A stretch of DNA of 64,000 bases from Aquamicrobium sp. GTDB taxonomy: Bacteria; Pseudomonadota; Alphaproteobacteria; Rhizobiales; Rhizobiaceae. The stretch is from positions 1-64,000 of the forward strand of contig JAHHDT010000006.1 of NCBI GenBank assembly GCA_019739225.1, written 5' to 3'. Under the pieces are notes generated by a model that was not told where the DNA came from, made no database searches, and saw only the letters and a list, made by a program, of their open reading frames with translations. Shown in pieces: positions 8,285 through 18,318 of this stretch (its first letter is position 1; each line of letters opens with the position of its first letter). The position numbers and the translations under genes were made by a program.

Positions 8285-9618
8285 GGCGGCCGCGTGGCGG
8301 CGTGAACATCAATGCGGTCCGATTCGCCAGCCACTGTCCACGGGCGCTTGACGCCACCCAGGCTTTCGCCAACGGCAAGGCCCGCCTGAATCGCGTCCTC
8401 ATGGAAACCGGAACCGAAATACGAACCGCAGAACCACGTGTTCGCTCGCCCCTGCAGCGACCATAGCTGGCGCTGCGCGTCCAGCGTTGCCGCGTTGAAG
8501 AGCGGATGCCGGTAGACGCCCTGCCAGAAGATCTTGTCGTCGGCTGGCTTGAGCAGCGGGCTGAGCGTAACGAACAAGGGGGTGGTGTCGGGGATATCCT
8601 GCAAGCGGTTCATCCAGTAGGTGACGCAAGGCTTGCCACGCGCTTCGCCGGCCGCTGCTGACTGAGACAGGTAGTTCCAGCTCGACCAGACGCGGCGCCG
8701 ACGTGGCATCAGCCTTTCGTCGCCGTGGAGAACGGTTTCGTTCAGCCCATAGGCAAAGGTGCCGAGCAGCTCGGTTTCCTGGTCGGTGGGATCGCCAAGC
8801 AGGCGCAGCGCCTGGTCGGCGTGAGAGCCGATGACCACGTGGTCGAACCATTCGGGTTCGGCAGTCGATGTGGAGACCTGCACGACACCGTTGACGCGCC
8901 GGATTTCCGTGACGGGCGCGTTGGTGCGTATGCGATCGCGAAAGGGTGCGACCAGCCTTTCGACATAGGCTCGGCTGCCGCCATCCACGGTGCGCCACAC
9001 AGGCCGGCGAAAGAACTTCAGCAGCCCGTGGTTCTCGCAGAACCGAACAAAGGACACCGCCGGATAGCTTCCTATCTCGATGGCAGGCGTCGACCAGATC
9101 GCCGCAGCCATCGGGTAAAGGTGATCCTCGCGGAAGGCGGTCCCGAAACCCGCCCCGTCGAGGTATTCATCGAGGCTCGCAGACGGGTCGAGACCCCGGA
9201 TTCCCGATGGTGCTTCGCGGTAGAAGCGCACCAGATCGCGCAGCATGGACCAGAATCGCGGGCTGGCGATGTTCTTGTGCTGCGCGAACAACCCGGCAAG
9301 GTTGGTGCCCGAATATTCAAGCGCGCCCTGATCCATGGAGACCGCGAAAGACATGTCCGAACGCTTCGTCGGCACATCCAGATGACCGAAGAGCGCCGTC
9401 AGATTGGGGTAGGTCGGCTCGTTGTAGACAATGAAGCCCGTATCAACCGAAACGTCACCCACATCGACGGTGTGGCAATGGCCGCCCACGCGGCTCTCGG
9501 CCTCGAAGACAGTCACCTGATGCCGCTGCGACAAAAGCCAGGCTGCGGAGAGAGCAGCTATGCCTGAACCGACCACCGCGATCTTGAGTGGACGTTCGGA
9601 CTGGGGAAAATGACGCAT
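8272..9618 (-). CDS. FAD-dependent amine-oxidase-fold desaturase/oxidoreductase of the RpoE regulon (UfaD-like candidate)
   Basis: 448 residues from ATG 9618, with AGGAG upstream. The N-terminus is a Rossmann FAD site ([15 protein letters not shown], then [15 protein letters not shown]), as in flavin amine oxidases and phytoene-desaturase-like proteins. In Rhodobacter and Rhodopseudomonas, flavoproteins of this type sit in the sigma-E regulon, and UfaD there desaturates methylated phospholipid fatty acids on the way to furan fatty acids. Orthology to UfaD is inferred from context. A TGATCC-N18-TAGAAC promoter lies at 9676-9705 on this strand, divergent from rpoE. Its 3' end overlaps the cupin gene. 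Confidence 0.85.
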   Translation of the reverse strand: MRHFPQSERPLKIAVVGSGIAALSAAWLLSQRHQVTVFEAESRVGGHCHTVDVGDVSVDTGFIVYNEPTYPNLTALFGHLDVPTKRSDMSFAVSMDQGALEYSGTNLAGLFAQHKNIASPRFWSMLRDLVRFYREAPSGIRGLDPSASLDEYLDGAGFGTAFREDHLYPMAAAIWSTPAIEIGSYPAVSFVRFCENHGLLKFFRRPVWRTVDGGSRAYVERLVAPFRDRIRTNAPVTEIRRVNGVVQVSTSTAEPEWFDHVVIGSHADQALRLLGDPTDQETELLGTFAYGLNETVLHGDERLMPRRRRVWSSWNYLSQSAAAGEARGKPCVTYWMNRLQDIPDTTPLFVTLSPLLKPADDKIFWQGVYRHPLFNAATLDAQRQLWSLQGRANTWFCGSYFGSGFHEDAIQAGLAVGESLGGVKRPWTVAGESDRIDVHAATRPPQPR

Positions 9619-9675
9619 CGTTCTCCTAGGCGTCGCCATCAAGCGACTGTCGATTTGGGTCTGCTATTCGGTTAC

Positions 9676-9705
9676 GTTCTACGAACGATCACGATCGCCG
9701 GATCA
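9676..9705 (-). promoter_or_regulatory. Predicted RpoE (ECF11) promoter for the flavin oxidoreductase gene
   Basis: On the minus strand TGATCC (9705-9700) is followed by exactly 18 nt and TAGAAC (9681-9676). This matches the R. sphaeroides sigma-E form TGATC-N18-TA. Transcription would begin near 9669, about 50 nt before the ATG at 9618. Confidence 0.75.
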
Positions 9706-9743
9706 CCGGGACGACAGTTTAATGCACCGGGCGAGCGACGACG

Positions 9744-9773
9744 TGATCCGCTGTTGAACGACCGGCGTAGAAG
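9744..9773 (+). promoter_or_regulatory. Predicted autoregulatory RpoE (ECF11) promoter
   Basis: TGATCC (9744-9749), 18-nt spacer, TAGAAG (9768-9773). Transcription would start near 9780, which rules out the upstream ATG at 9779 as a translation start and supports GTG 9851 for rpoE. The same hexamers and spacing occur on the opposite strand for the divergent gene. Confidence 0.78.
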
Positions 9774-9850
9774 GGTGCATGCATGAGGCCCACAACCACA
9801 TCGGCGCAAAGCCAGGCTGGAGTGTTTCCACTCGCAGGCGGCTGTCCGTC

Positions 9851-10417
9851 GTGAACTCGGAGGAAACCCCGCCGGCACCGGCGGCGGCCGAGTTTGTCGA
9901 AATGTTGCTGGCCGTCGCGACGAACAAGGACAGACAGGCCTTTGCCGCACTGTTCCGGCATTTCGGACCGCGGCTGAAAACCTTCTTCATGCGCGGCGCG
10001 ATGTCGGCCGGGCTCGCCGAAGACCTCGTGCAGGAGACCATGCTCACCGTCTGGCGCAAGGCGTCCTACTTCGATCCCGACCGCGCCGGGGTGGCGACAT
10101 GGATATTCACGATTGCCCGCAATCGCCGGATAGATCATCTGCGCCGCCAACGCGATCCGTCGAGCCTGCCGTTCGACCCTCCCGAGGTGCCTCCATCCCA
10201 GGAGGAGATATTTGTCGTCGCCGAAAGGGACACGCGCATTCGCAACGCGCTTGCCGGCCTGTCGGAGGAACAGCAGGCGATCCTGCGGATGGCCTATTTC
10301 AGCGAGAAATCGCAGAGCGAAATCGCCGAGGAACTGGGGATTCCTCTCGGCACCGTGAAATCGAGAACGCGGCTGGCCATGAACCGCCTGCGCACTCTTC
10401 TGGAAGACGAAACATGA
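9851..10417 (+). CDS. rpoE: ECF11-family sigma factor RpoE (singlet oxygen/peroxide response)
   Basis: 188 residues from GTG 9851; the longer frame to 9779 would begin at the predicted transcription start. Sigma region 2 (about 12-80) includes LAEDLVQETMLTVWRKASYFDP; region 4 (about 120-180) ends in QSEIAEELGIPLGTVKSRTRLAMNRLR. The stop overlaps the start of an anti-sigma gene that is a close match to ChrR, identifying the ECF11 RpoE-ChrR pair known from Rhodobacter sphaeroides to respond to singlet oxygen. It probably drives its own promoter plus those at 9676-9705 and 13893-13922. Confidence 0.92.
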   Translation: MNSEETPPAPAAAEFVEMLLAVATNKDRQAFAALFRHFGPRLKTFFMRGAMSAGLAEDLVQETMLTVWRKASYFDPDRAGVATWIFTIARNRRIDHLRRQRDPSSLPFDPPEVPPSQEEIFVVAERDTRIRNALAGLSEEQQAILRMAYFSEKSQSEIAEELGIPLGTVKSRTRLAMNRLRTLLEDET

Positions 10418-11064
10418 GTTCCAACCATCACGCCAAGGACGAAACGCTGATGCGTTTTGCTGCGGGCACGCTGGCCGCAGGGCCGGCGCTCGTCATCGAG
10501 GCGCATCTGGCCGGTTGTTCGACCTGTCGGGCACGAGTTTTCGAATATGAGGCCGTGGGAGGCTCGATCCTTGAAGACATGGAGCCGACGCAGCTTTCGG
10601 AAACGGCACTTGCGGTGACGCTTGCGATGATCGACCAGGAGGACGATCAACCGGCTCCGAGGCAGCCGCAGAAGCCTGCCGAGATCGACGGGGTACGTCT
10701 GCCGGACGCATTGCGCGGCTGCGACATCGGCCGGTGGCGCTGGGCAGGACCCGGCGTGCGAATGAGCCGCGTTGGCGTGCCTCACGACCCGGAGGCCAAC
10801 CTCATCCTTCTCAAGGTCGGTCCCGGTCGCGCGCTGCCGGACCACGGTCATGTGGGCACCGAGTTCACCTATATCGTATCAGGCTCCTACACCGACAAGT
10901 TCGGGCAGTTCCGCTCGGGCGATCTGGCCGAAATGGACGAGGATATCGAGCACCAGCCGATCGTCGATCAGGGCGTGGAGTGCATCTGTCTTGCCGCGAT
11001 GGAAGGCCGGATGCGCTTCAACAGCTTCATCGGCCGCGTGCTGCAGCCAATTTTCGGAATATAG
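10414..11064 (+). CDS. chrR: ChrR-type zinc anti-sigma factor
   Basis: 216 residues, coupled to rpoE by an ATGA overlap. The N-terminal zinc anti-sigma domain has His6, His31, Cys35 and Cys38 (HLAGCSTC), the same numbers as the zinc ligands of R. sphaeroides ChrR. The C-terminal cupin domain (about 100-200) has His143, His145, Glu149 and His179, matching ChrR's second zinc site. By family knowledge the N-domain holds RpoE inactive and the cupin domain is needed for release by singlet oxygen through proteolysis of ChrR. All ligands are intact, so the switch should work. Confidence 0.93.
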   Translation: MSSNHHAKDETLMRFAAGTLAAGPALVIEAHLAGCSTCRARVFEYEAVGGSILEDMEPTQLSETALAVTLAMIDQEDDQPAPRQPQKPAEIDGVRLPDALRGCDIGRWRWAGPGVRMSRVGVPHDPEANLILLKVGPGRALPDHGHVGTEFTYIVSGSYTDKFGQFRSGDLAEMDEDIEHQPIVDQGVECICLAAMEGRMRFNSFIGRVLQPIFGI

Positions 11065-11066
11065 CC

Positions 11067-11882
11067 ATGGGTCCGGCGCTGCTCCTTCTGGCGGTCGCCG
11101 TCTTCCTGTCACTGGCGATGACAGCAGCGTTTCTCGCGGTGAGCAGCGGCGCAAAATCGGGCTGGGTGGACGCGACCTGGTCGTTCGCCATCGGCGCGGC
11201 GGGCATCGCGGTGGCGCTCGTGCCCCTCGACGGCTGGGAAGGCGACCTGCAACGGCGCGTTATCGTTGCGGCGGTTGCGGGCCTGTGGTCGCTGCGGCTC
11301 GGCCTGCACATCGTTGCCAGAACCGTGAATGGCGGCGAAGATCCCCGATATGCCGCGCTCAAGCGGGAATGGGGCGGGCGATGGCGTCGACAGATGTTTT
11401 ATTTCCTGCAGATGCAGGCTGCTGCCGCCCTTCTTTTGGCTTGCACGATCTTTCTGGCCGCCCGCAACCCTGTACCCGGCCTGCAATGGAGCGATTTCGC
11501 CGGCATCGCGGTGCTTGCGCTGGCTGTCGCCGGTGAAGGCATCGCGGATGCACAGCTTTCGCGTTTCCGGCAACAGGACGCCAACACGGGCAAGGTTTGC
11601 GACGCCGGGCTATGGGGCCTTTCGCGGCACCCCAACTATTTCTTCCAGTGGCTCGGCTGGGCCGGCTACGCGCTGATCGCAATCGGCCCCTATGGCGGCT
11701 GGGCATGGGGTTGGGCGGCAATCGCCGGCCCGGCCTTCATGTACTGGCTGCTGGTACACGTGTCCGGCATTCCACCGCTGGAAGAACATATGAGACGCTC
11801 CCGGGGCGAGGCCTATGAAGCCTATGCCCGCCGGGTGAGCGCATTCTGGCCGCTGCCGAAACAGAGGGAGGTCCCGACATGA
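11067..11882 (+). CDS. DUF1295 (steroid-reductase-fold) membrane protein
   Basis: 271 residues, 2 bp after chrR, so in the same operon. About six or seven hydrophobic segments. Near residue 190 it has GLWGLSRHPNYFFQWLGW, the conserved stretch of the DUF1295/steroid 5-alpha-reductase and isoprenylcysteine methyltransferase fold, with HPNY as the likely cofactor-binding part. Next to a cyclopropane-synthase-like methylase it probably acts on fatty acyl chains in the membrane, for instance as a reductase; this is inference. Its stop overlaps the next start (ATGA). Confidence 0.85.
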   Translation: MGPALLLLAVAVFLSLAMTAAFLAVSSGAKSGWVDATWSFAIGAAGIAVALVPLDGWEGDLQRRVIVAAVAGLWSLRLGLHIVARTVNGGEDPRYAALKREWGGRWRRQMFYFLQMQAAAALLLACTIFLAARNPVPGLQWSDFAGIAVLALAVAGEGIADAQLSRFRQQDANTGKVCDAGLWGLSRHPNYFFQWLGWAGYALIAIGPYGGWAWGWAAIAGPAFMYWLLVHVSGIPPLEEHMRRSRGEAYEAYARRVSAFWPLPKQREVPT

Positions 11883-12913
11883 ATCTCGCCGTTGCAGCGA
11901 TTTCCGCCGCCGAGCGCCTGCCGCTGCCCGACAAGGCCTTGCGGTTCGGCATCGACCGCCTCGTCGGGCGAACCGAGCAGAAGCTCGCGAGCGGCAACGA
12001 CAATGCCGATGCCGATTTCGCCAGGGCGATGGACCGTTGGCCGATAGCGGTCAACACCACCGAAGCCAACGACCAGCATTACGAGCTGCCGCCCGCCTTC
12101 TTCGAGATCGTGCTCGGACCGCGCCGCAAATATTCCTGTTGCCTCTATCCGGCTAAGCATACGACGCTGGAGGAAGCGGAACTGCTTGCGCTGGACGAGA
12201 CCTGCAGGCACGCCATGCTCGAAGACGGCCAGACGATCCTCGAGCTCGGTTGCGGGTGGGGATCGCTTTCCCTCTTCATGGCCGAACGGTTTCCCGGTTC
12301 CCGCATCCTGTCCGTCTCGAACTCGGCCGCGCAGCGCAGCCACATCGAAGCGGAGATCGGGAAACGCGGGCTGAAGAACCTCGTCGTTGTAACCGCCGAC
12401 ATGAACGCGTTTTCGCAGGAGGACCGTTTCGACCGTATCGTTTCGGTGGAAATGTTCGAGCATATGTCGAACTGGCGGCTGCTACTCGAACGCGCGCGCG
12501 GCTGGATGCATGATGACGGGCGAATGTTCATCCATGTCTTCTCGCATCGAAACAGTCCTTACCGGTTCGATCATGCCGATCCGGCCGACTGGATCGCCCA
12601 GTATTTTTTCACCGGCGGGATCATGCCCAGCCATGGGCTGATGCGCGAATTCGGGGACTGCTTCGCGGTCGAACAGGACTGGCGGTGGAACGGCAGGCAC
12701 TACGAACGAACAGCGCTCCACTGGCTCAGGAATTTCGACACCAACGAGGCCGCCATCCGCCCCATCTTCGTGGAGCGATACGGCGGCGATGCGCAGCTCT
12801 GGATGCGGCGCTGGCGGATGTTCTTCCTCGCAACGGCCGGCCTGTTCGGTCACGCCGACGGCGAGGCTTGGGGGGTGAGCCACTATCTGCTGCGCCCCGC
12901 AGCGAAGGCCTGA
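11879..12913 (+). CDS. SAM-dependent cyclopropane-fatty-acid-synthase-like methyltransferase
   Basis: 344 residues. A class I SAM fold is visible: motif I ILELGCGWGSLSLFMAE near residue 120, then VVVTADMNAF and a post-motif FDRIVSVEMFEHMSNWRLLL. The DLSCCLYP-like region (YSCCLYPAKHTTLEEAE) before motif I is typical of cyclopropane fatty acyl phospholipid synthase relatives. Within an RpoE-ChrR operon, such methylases add a methyl to unsaturated phospholipid acyl chains (UfaM or FufM in furan fatty acid synthesis). Which of these it is cannot be decided by eye. It overlaps the DUF1295 gene by 4 bp. Confidence 0.88.
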   Translation: MNLAVAAISAAERLPLPDKALRFGIDRLVGRTEQKLASGNDNADADFARAMDRWPIAVNTTEANDQHYELPPAFFEIVLGPRRKYSCCLYPAKHTTLEEAELLALDETCRHAMLEDGQTILELGCGWGSLSLFMAERFPGSRILSVSNSAAQRSHIEAEIGKRGLKNLVVVTADMNAFSQEDRFDRIVSVEMFEHMSNWRLLLERARGWMHDDGRMFIHVFSHRNSPYRFDHADPADWIAQYFFTGGIMPSHGLMREFGDCFAVEQDWRWNGRHYERTALHWLRNFDTNEAAIRPIFVERYGGDAQLWMRRWRMFFLATAGLFGHADGEAWGVSHYLLRPAAKA

Positions 12914-12915
12914 CG

Positions 12916-13500
12916 GTGAGGGCTATCGATCATGTGCGTTCCTATGCGGCGCACCCGGACCCTCTCGTCGCGTCCGCCAATTTCATCGCCCTGCTGGTAG
13001 CCTCCAACCAGCCTTTCTATCCGCTCTACGTCTACTGGTTCGCCACGACCAATATCGAGCCGGTCTGGTACACGTTCCTGTCGACCCCGTTCTTTCTGGC
13101 CGTTCCGGCGCTGTCTCGCTGGAACACGCTCGCAGGGCGCGCGCTACTGCCGTTGGCCGGGATCGGCAATACGATCATGTGCGCCCAGCTCTTCGGCGTG
13201 CAGTCGGCGGTGGAAATCTTCTTCATTCCCTGCGCGGTGCTGGCGATGCTTCTGTTCCGCCCCGCCGAAAGGATGCTCGGCCTCGCAATCGCCGGCATCG
13301 CCTTCCTGACTTTCCTGCTGCTCGGCAGCCGGTACGGCACTCCGCTGGTCGCTTATGACGTTGAGGAGTATGCCGCGCTCGTGCGTCTCAATGCGTCGAG
13401 CGCCGGGTTGCTGACCGTCTGCGCCGCGCTCATCTTCTCGAACGTGCTCGCAGCAACGGAGCGATCAGCCGAAGCGGTTGGAGACGACAAAGCCGGCTGA
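12916..13500 (+). CDS. Unrecognised 194-aa membrane protein of the RpoE operon
   Basis: 194 residues from GTG 12916, 2 bp after the methylase stop, so co-transcribed with rpoE-chrR. Five or six hydrophobic segments are visible (for example FIALLVASNQPFYPLYVYWF and LGLAIAGIAFLTFLLLG). No cofactor motif and no family I recognise. Position suggests help in lipid modification or stress sensing in the membrane. Its last 36 bp overlap the convergent DUF2177 gene. Confidence 0.75.
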   Translation: MRAIDHVRSYAAHPDPLVASANFIALLVASNQPFYPLYVYWFATTNIEPVWYTFLSTPFFLAVPALSRWNTLAGRALLPLAGIGNTIMCAQLFGVQSAVEIFFIPCAVLAMLLFRPAERMLGLAIAGIAFLTFLLLGSRYGTPLVAYDVEEYAALVRLNASSAGLLTVCAALIFSNVLAATERSAEAVGDDKAG

Positions 13501-13866
13501 CGCGCCGATGGCGGTCACGAACATACCCCACGGAATGTCCGCCAGAGTGAGGGTCAGCGGCCAGTCGCGCAATGTGGCCTGGTTGGTGAGATCGTAGGTC
13601 GCATAGGCCACCAAGCCAAGCACCGCCCCGTTCAGCGCCGCCTTGGCGACACCGCCTCCTTCCAGGGCCGGCATCACCGCAAAAAAGACAATTCCGCCAA
13701 CGTAGATAAGATAGAAGACGATCGCCGGCGCCAGCCTGTACTGCGGCTCGAGCATGTCTCCGAGCAGCGGCCGGTAGAGCGTGTCGGCCATGGTGTAGAG
13801 CCAGATCGCATCGACAATCAGAAAAGCGATTGCGGTGGCGACATATGCGATGAGAATCATCTTCAT
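13465..13866 (-). CDS. DUF2177 integral membrane protein
   Basis: 133 residues, four hydrophobic segments, beginning MKMILIAYVATAIAFLIVDA with IWLYTMADTLYRPLLG, the conserved start of DUF2177. Function is unknown. A TGATCC-N18-TAGGGA site at 13893-13922 puts it, tentatively, under RpoE control, transcribed towards the main operon. DUF2177 genes commonly sit with cyclopropane-synthase and DUF1295 genes in ROS-responsive loci, as here. It overlaps the 3' end of the preceding gene by 36 bp. Confidence 0.85.
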   Translation of the reverse strand: MKMILIAYVATAIAFLIVDAIWLYTMADTLYRPLLGDMLEPQYRLAPAIVFYLIYVGGIVFFAVMPALEGGGVAKAALNGAVLGLVAYATYDLTNQATLRDWPLTLTLADIPWGMFVTAIGASAGFVVSNRFG

Positions 13867-13892
13867 GGTAATGCCTTATGCGGAACTGTTTC

Positions 13893-13922
13893 TCCCTACG
13901 CCGCGCACGCTCTTTCGGATCA
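13893..13922 (-). promoter_or_regulatory. Predicted RpoE (ECF11) promoter for the DUF2177 gene
   Basis: Minus strand TGATCC (13922-13917), 18-nt spacer, TAGGGA (13898-13893). The -35 is identical to the two rpoE-region promoters; the -10 keeps TAG but is weaker. The predicted transcript would have a leader of about 20 nt before ATG 13866. Confidence 0.6.
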
Positions 13923-13986
13923 CCGGCGGTGAACCGAAAGGGGTGTTCGAACGTATCTTTAGGAGAAAAAACCGAGGACGAAGGCG

Positions 13987-14367
13987 ATGAAGCAGCCGGC
14001 ATTCTGCGTATTTGCGACCATCCTTTTCATGGCGAACCCTGCGATAGCGCAGGATGCAGCGGACCCGAGCGGGGTCTGGCTGCGTGACGACGGCAACGCC
14101 CGCGTACAAATAGCGCCATGCGGCCCTGACATCTGCGCAACGAACCTGTGGATCGGCGACACGAGCAAGGGCGAAGAGCCGGGCGACAAGCTGGTCATGT
14201 CGCTTGAGCCCCAGTCGGCGGATACGCTCGCCGGCACGGCCTATGACCCCAAGCGGGATCGTCGATACTCCATCACTCTCCAGGTGGCCGAGCGCGCTCT
14301 GGTCACGCGCGGCTGCATCCTGGGCGGCGTTCTTTGCCGGGATGTCGGCTGGACTGCCGCGGACTAG
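13987..14367 (+). CDS. DUF2147 exported protein
   Basis: 126 residues with a signal peptide (hydrophobic residues 5-18, cleavage near AIAQDA). The mature part matches the DUF2147 pattern: SGVWLRDDGNARVQIAPCG, CATNLWI, and a late GCILGGVLCRDVGW stretch, giving several cysteines that could pair in the periplasm. A strong AGGAGAAAAAA region lies upstream. The DUF1365 gene follows 2 bp later, so they form an operon. The biochemical role is unknown; the neighbours suggest envelope or lipid stress. Confidence 0.85.
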   Translation: MKQPAFCVFATILFMANPAIAQDAADPSGVWLRDDGNARVQIAPCGPDICATNLWIGDTSKGEEPGDKLVMSLEPQSADTLAGTAYDPKRDRRYSITLQVAERALVTRGCILGGVLCRDVGWTAAD

Positions 14368-14369
14368 CG

Positions 14370-15200
14370 ATGACCCGCGAGCGCATCACCAGCGCGGATG
14401 CGAACGGAGCGCCGCCGGAGACTGCCGGCACGCTTTATCCCGGCAAGGTCATGCATCAACGCCTGAAACCCTTCGGGCACCGCTTCAGCTATCCCGTCTT
14501 CTCGCTTCTCGTGGACATCGACAGGCTAGACGAGCTGGGGCGCATGTCGCGCCTGCTCGGCGTCAACCGGGCGGGCGTTGCATCGTTCCAGGAGCGCGAT
14601 CATGTCGAAAACGACGGCGAGACGCTCCGGCAGTTCGTCGACCGGCTGCTCGCTGACACAGGCCTGCACAAACCCGCAGCACGCGTTCTGCTGTTATGCT
14701 TTCCCCGCATTCTCGGCTACGTCTTCAATCCGATCTCCGTCTATTTCGCCTATGACGACACCGGCAGGCTGATCGCGTTGATCTACGCGGTGCGTAATAC
14801 GTTCGGCGGCCGCCACGCCTATGTCGCGCCGGTGCTGGCTGGCGAGGAAAGTTCAGCCGGCGTTCGCCAGGAGCGCAGGAAGGTGTTTCATGTCTCGCCC
14901 TTCATCGGGATGAACGCCCACTATCACTTCCGTGTGCTTCCGCCGGGCAAGACCGTGCGCCTGCGCATTCACGAAACGGAAGACAACGCGCCGCTGCTGG
15001 CCGCGACACTCAATGGCGACGCGCTGGCACTTGGCGACAGGACTCTGGCCCGATGCCTACTTCGTTTTCCGTTCATGACACTGAAGGTCGTCGGCGCCAT
15101 CCATTGGCAGGCGCTGAAGCTCTGGCTCAAGGGCGCGCCATTCCACAAGAGCCCTTCACCCGAGCTTGCCGATCAGATCCCGGCAAGGCGACCGCTCTGA
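14370..15200 (+). CDS. DUF1365 protein, part of the fatty-acid modification cluster
   Basis: 276 residues from ATG 14370. The DUF1365 pattern is clear: GTLYPGKVMHQRLKPFGHRF, YPVFSLLVDIDRL, RILGYVFNPISVYFAYD and KVFHVSPFIGMNAHYHF. DUF1365 genes regularly accompany flavin amine oxidase, DUF1295 and cyclopropane-synthase-like genes in RpoE-ChrR loci. One such protein may insert oxygen in furan fatty acid synthesis (the UfaO step), but I cannot assign that from sequence. It forms an operon with the DUF2147 gene. I saw no further RpoE-type promoter in front of it. Confidence 0.85.
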   Translation: MTRERITSADANGAPPETAGTLYPGKVMHQRLKPFGHRFSYPVFSLLVDIDRLDELGRMSRLLGVNRAGVASFQERDHVENDGETLRQFVDRLLADTGLHKPAARVLLLCFPRILGYVFNPISVYFAYDDTGRLIALIYAVRNTFGGRHAYVAPVLAGEESSAGVRQERRKVFHVSPFIGMNAHYHFRVLPPGKTVRLRIHETEDNAPLLAATLNGDALALGDRTLARCLLRFPFMTLKVVGAIHWQALKLWLKGAPFHKSPSPELADQIPARRPL

Positions 15201-15318
15201 AAACACGCTGCCGATCGTTCTATCGCGCCAAAATCAGCCGAACCTTGCAACCCCAACCCACGCTTTGACCGCCCGATCGGAGGCATGAGTGATGCAAATT
15301 ACGTGAGATAAAGAAGAT

Positions 15319-15394
15319 TGGTGGAGCCAAGCGGGATCGAACCGCTGACCTCCTGCATGCCATGCAGGCGCTCTCCCAGCTGAGCTATGGCCCC
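15319..15394 (-). tRNA. tRNA-Ala(GGC)
   Basis: 76-nt cloverleaf on the minus strand: 5' GGGGCCATAGCTCAG start, anticodon arm CCTGC-ATGGCAT-GCAGG with anticodon GGC, T arm with GGTTCGATCC, and an encoded CCA end. Acceptor bases pair (GGGGCCA with TGGCTCC, allowing a G-T pair). Confidence 0.95.
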
Positions 15395-15525
15395 ACACCG
15401 GCCCGGAAGGCCGGAGCCGTCTCCGGCTCTGTGCCGGCGCACATGGGAGGCGCGCCGGTTTTCGATGGCGGCTTCTAAACCCGCCCGCAGACAATATCAA
15501 GCCTCGCGAGGATGCTTTTTTAAAG

Positions 15526-17548
<2,023 letters not shown>

Positions 17549-17644
17549 CAGCAGTATCTCGCCGCGACGCTGTGCCAACGGCACGGCGTTTCCCTTGTCA
17601 GGCTCGCGTGTTAGCCAATGTCGTGTTTGGCAAGGGAGGAGCAC

Positions 17645-18280
17645 GTGCGACAGATCGACTTCTATTTCGACATCATTTCCCCTTTCGCGCATGTGGCGCT
17701 CGCACGGTTCGGCGAATTGCCGGCAGATGTTGAGGTAAAGCCGAAGCCGATGCTGCTCGGGCCGTTGCTCGCCCATTGGGGACAGCGCGGCCCCGCCGAA
17801 ATCGCGCCGAAGCGGCTGCACACCTATCGCCTCTCGTGCTTCCTCGGCGAAAAATACGGACTGGCGATGCGCTTCCCGCAGCGCCATCCATTCAACCCCC
17901 TGGCCGCCATGCGTCTGCTGGCCGGCGCGGAAGCGGACCTTGCGACGGTGCGCAAAGCCTTCGACTTCGTGTTCTCGGACGGCCGCGCACCAGACAATGA
18001 AGGCGATCTCGCCGCCTTCGCCGCGTGTACCGGCGTCGACCTGGCCTTGGCCGGCGAACAGAGCGCCAAGGACCAACTGCGCGCGCTGACCGACGAGGCG
18101 ATTGCGCGCGGCGTCTTCGGCGTGCCGACCTTCGCGGTGGATGACGAACTGTTCTGGGGTGTCGACGCTTTCGACATGCTGCTTGCCTGGCTGGGCGAAC
18201 CGGAAATGTTTGCCCGGGCGCCCTATGCCGGGCTGGAAGGCGTGGAGGCTGCCGTCGTTCGCAAGGCGGCAGCCGGCTAG
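17645..18280 (+). CDS. DsbA-family 2-hydroxychromene-2-carboxylate isomerase-like protein
   Basis: 211 residues. GTG 17645 is preferred over the longer frame because AGGGAGGAG lies just ahead and the family starts at RQIDFYFDIISPFAHVA. That stretch carries the kappa-class GST/HCCA isomerase active Ser (SPF) in place of the CxxC of DsbA. The C-terminal GVFGVPTFAVDDELFWGVD holds the conserved cis-Pro. Family members isomerise 2-hydroxychromene-2-carboxylate in naphthalene breakdown, using glutathione, but many chromosomal copies have unknown substrates. Followed by an SDR gene 38 bp later. Confidence 0.85.
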   Translation: MRQIDFYFDIISPFAHVALARFGELPADVEVKPKPMLLGPLLAHWGQRGPAEIAPKRLHTYRLSCFLGEKYGLAMRFPQRHPFNPLAAMRLLAGAEADLATVRKAFDFVFSDGRAPDNEGDLAAFAACTGVDLALAGEQSAKDQLRALTDEAIARGVFGVPTFAVDDELFWGVDAFDMLLAWLGEPEMFARAPYAGLEGVEAAVVRKAAAG

Positions 18281-18318
18281 ATCAACCACGAACCCGAAAA
18301 CCGGAAAAGGAGAAAGAG

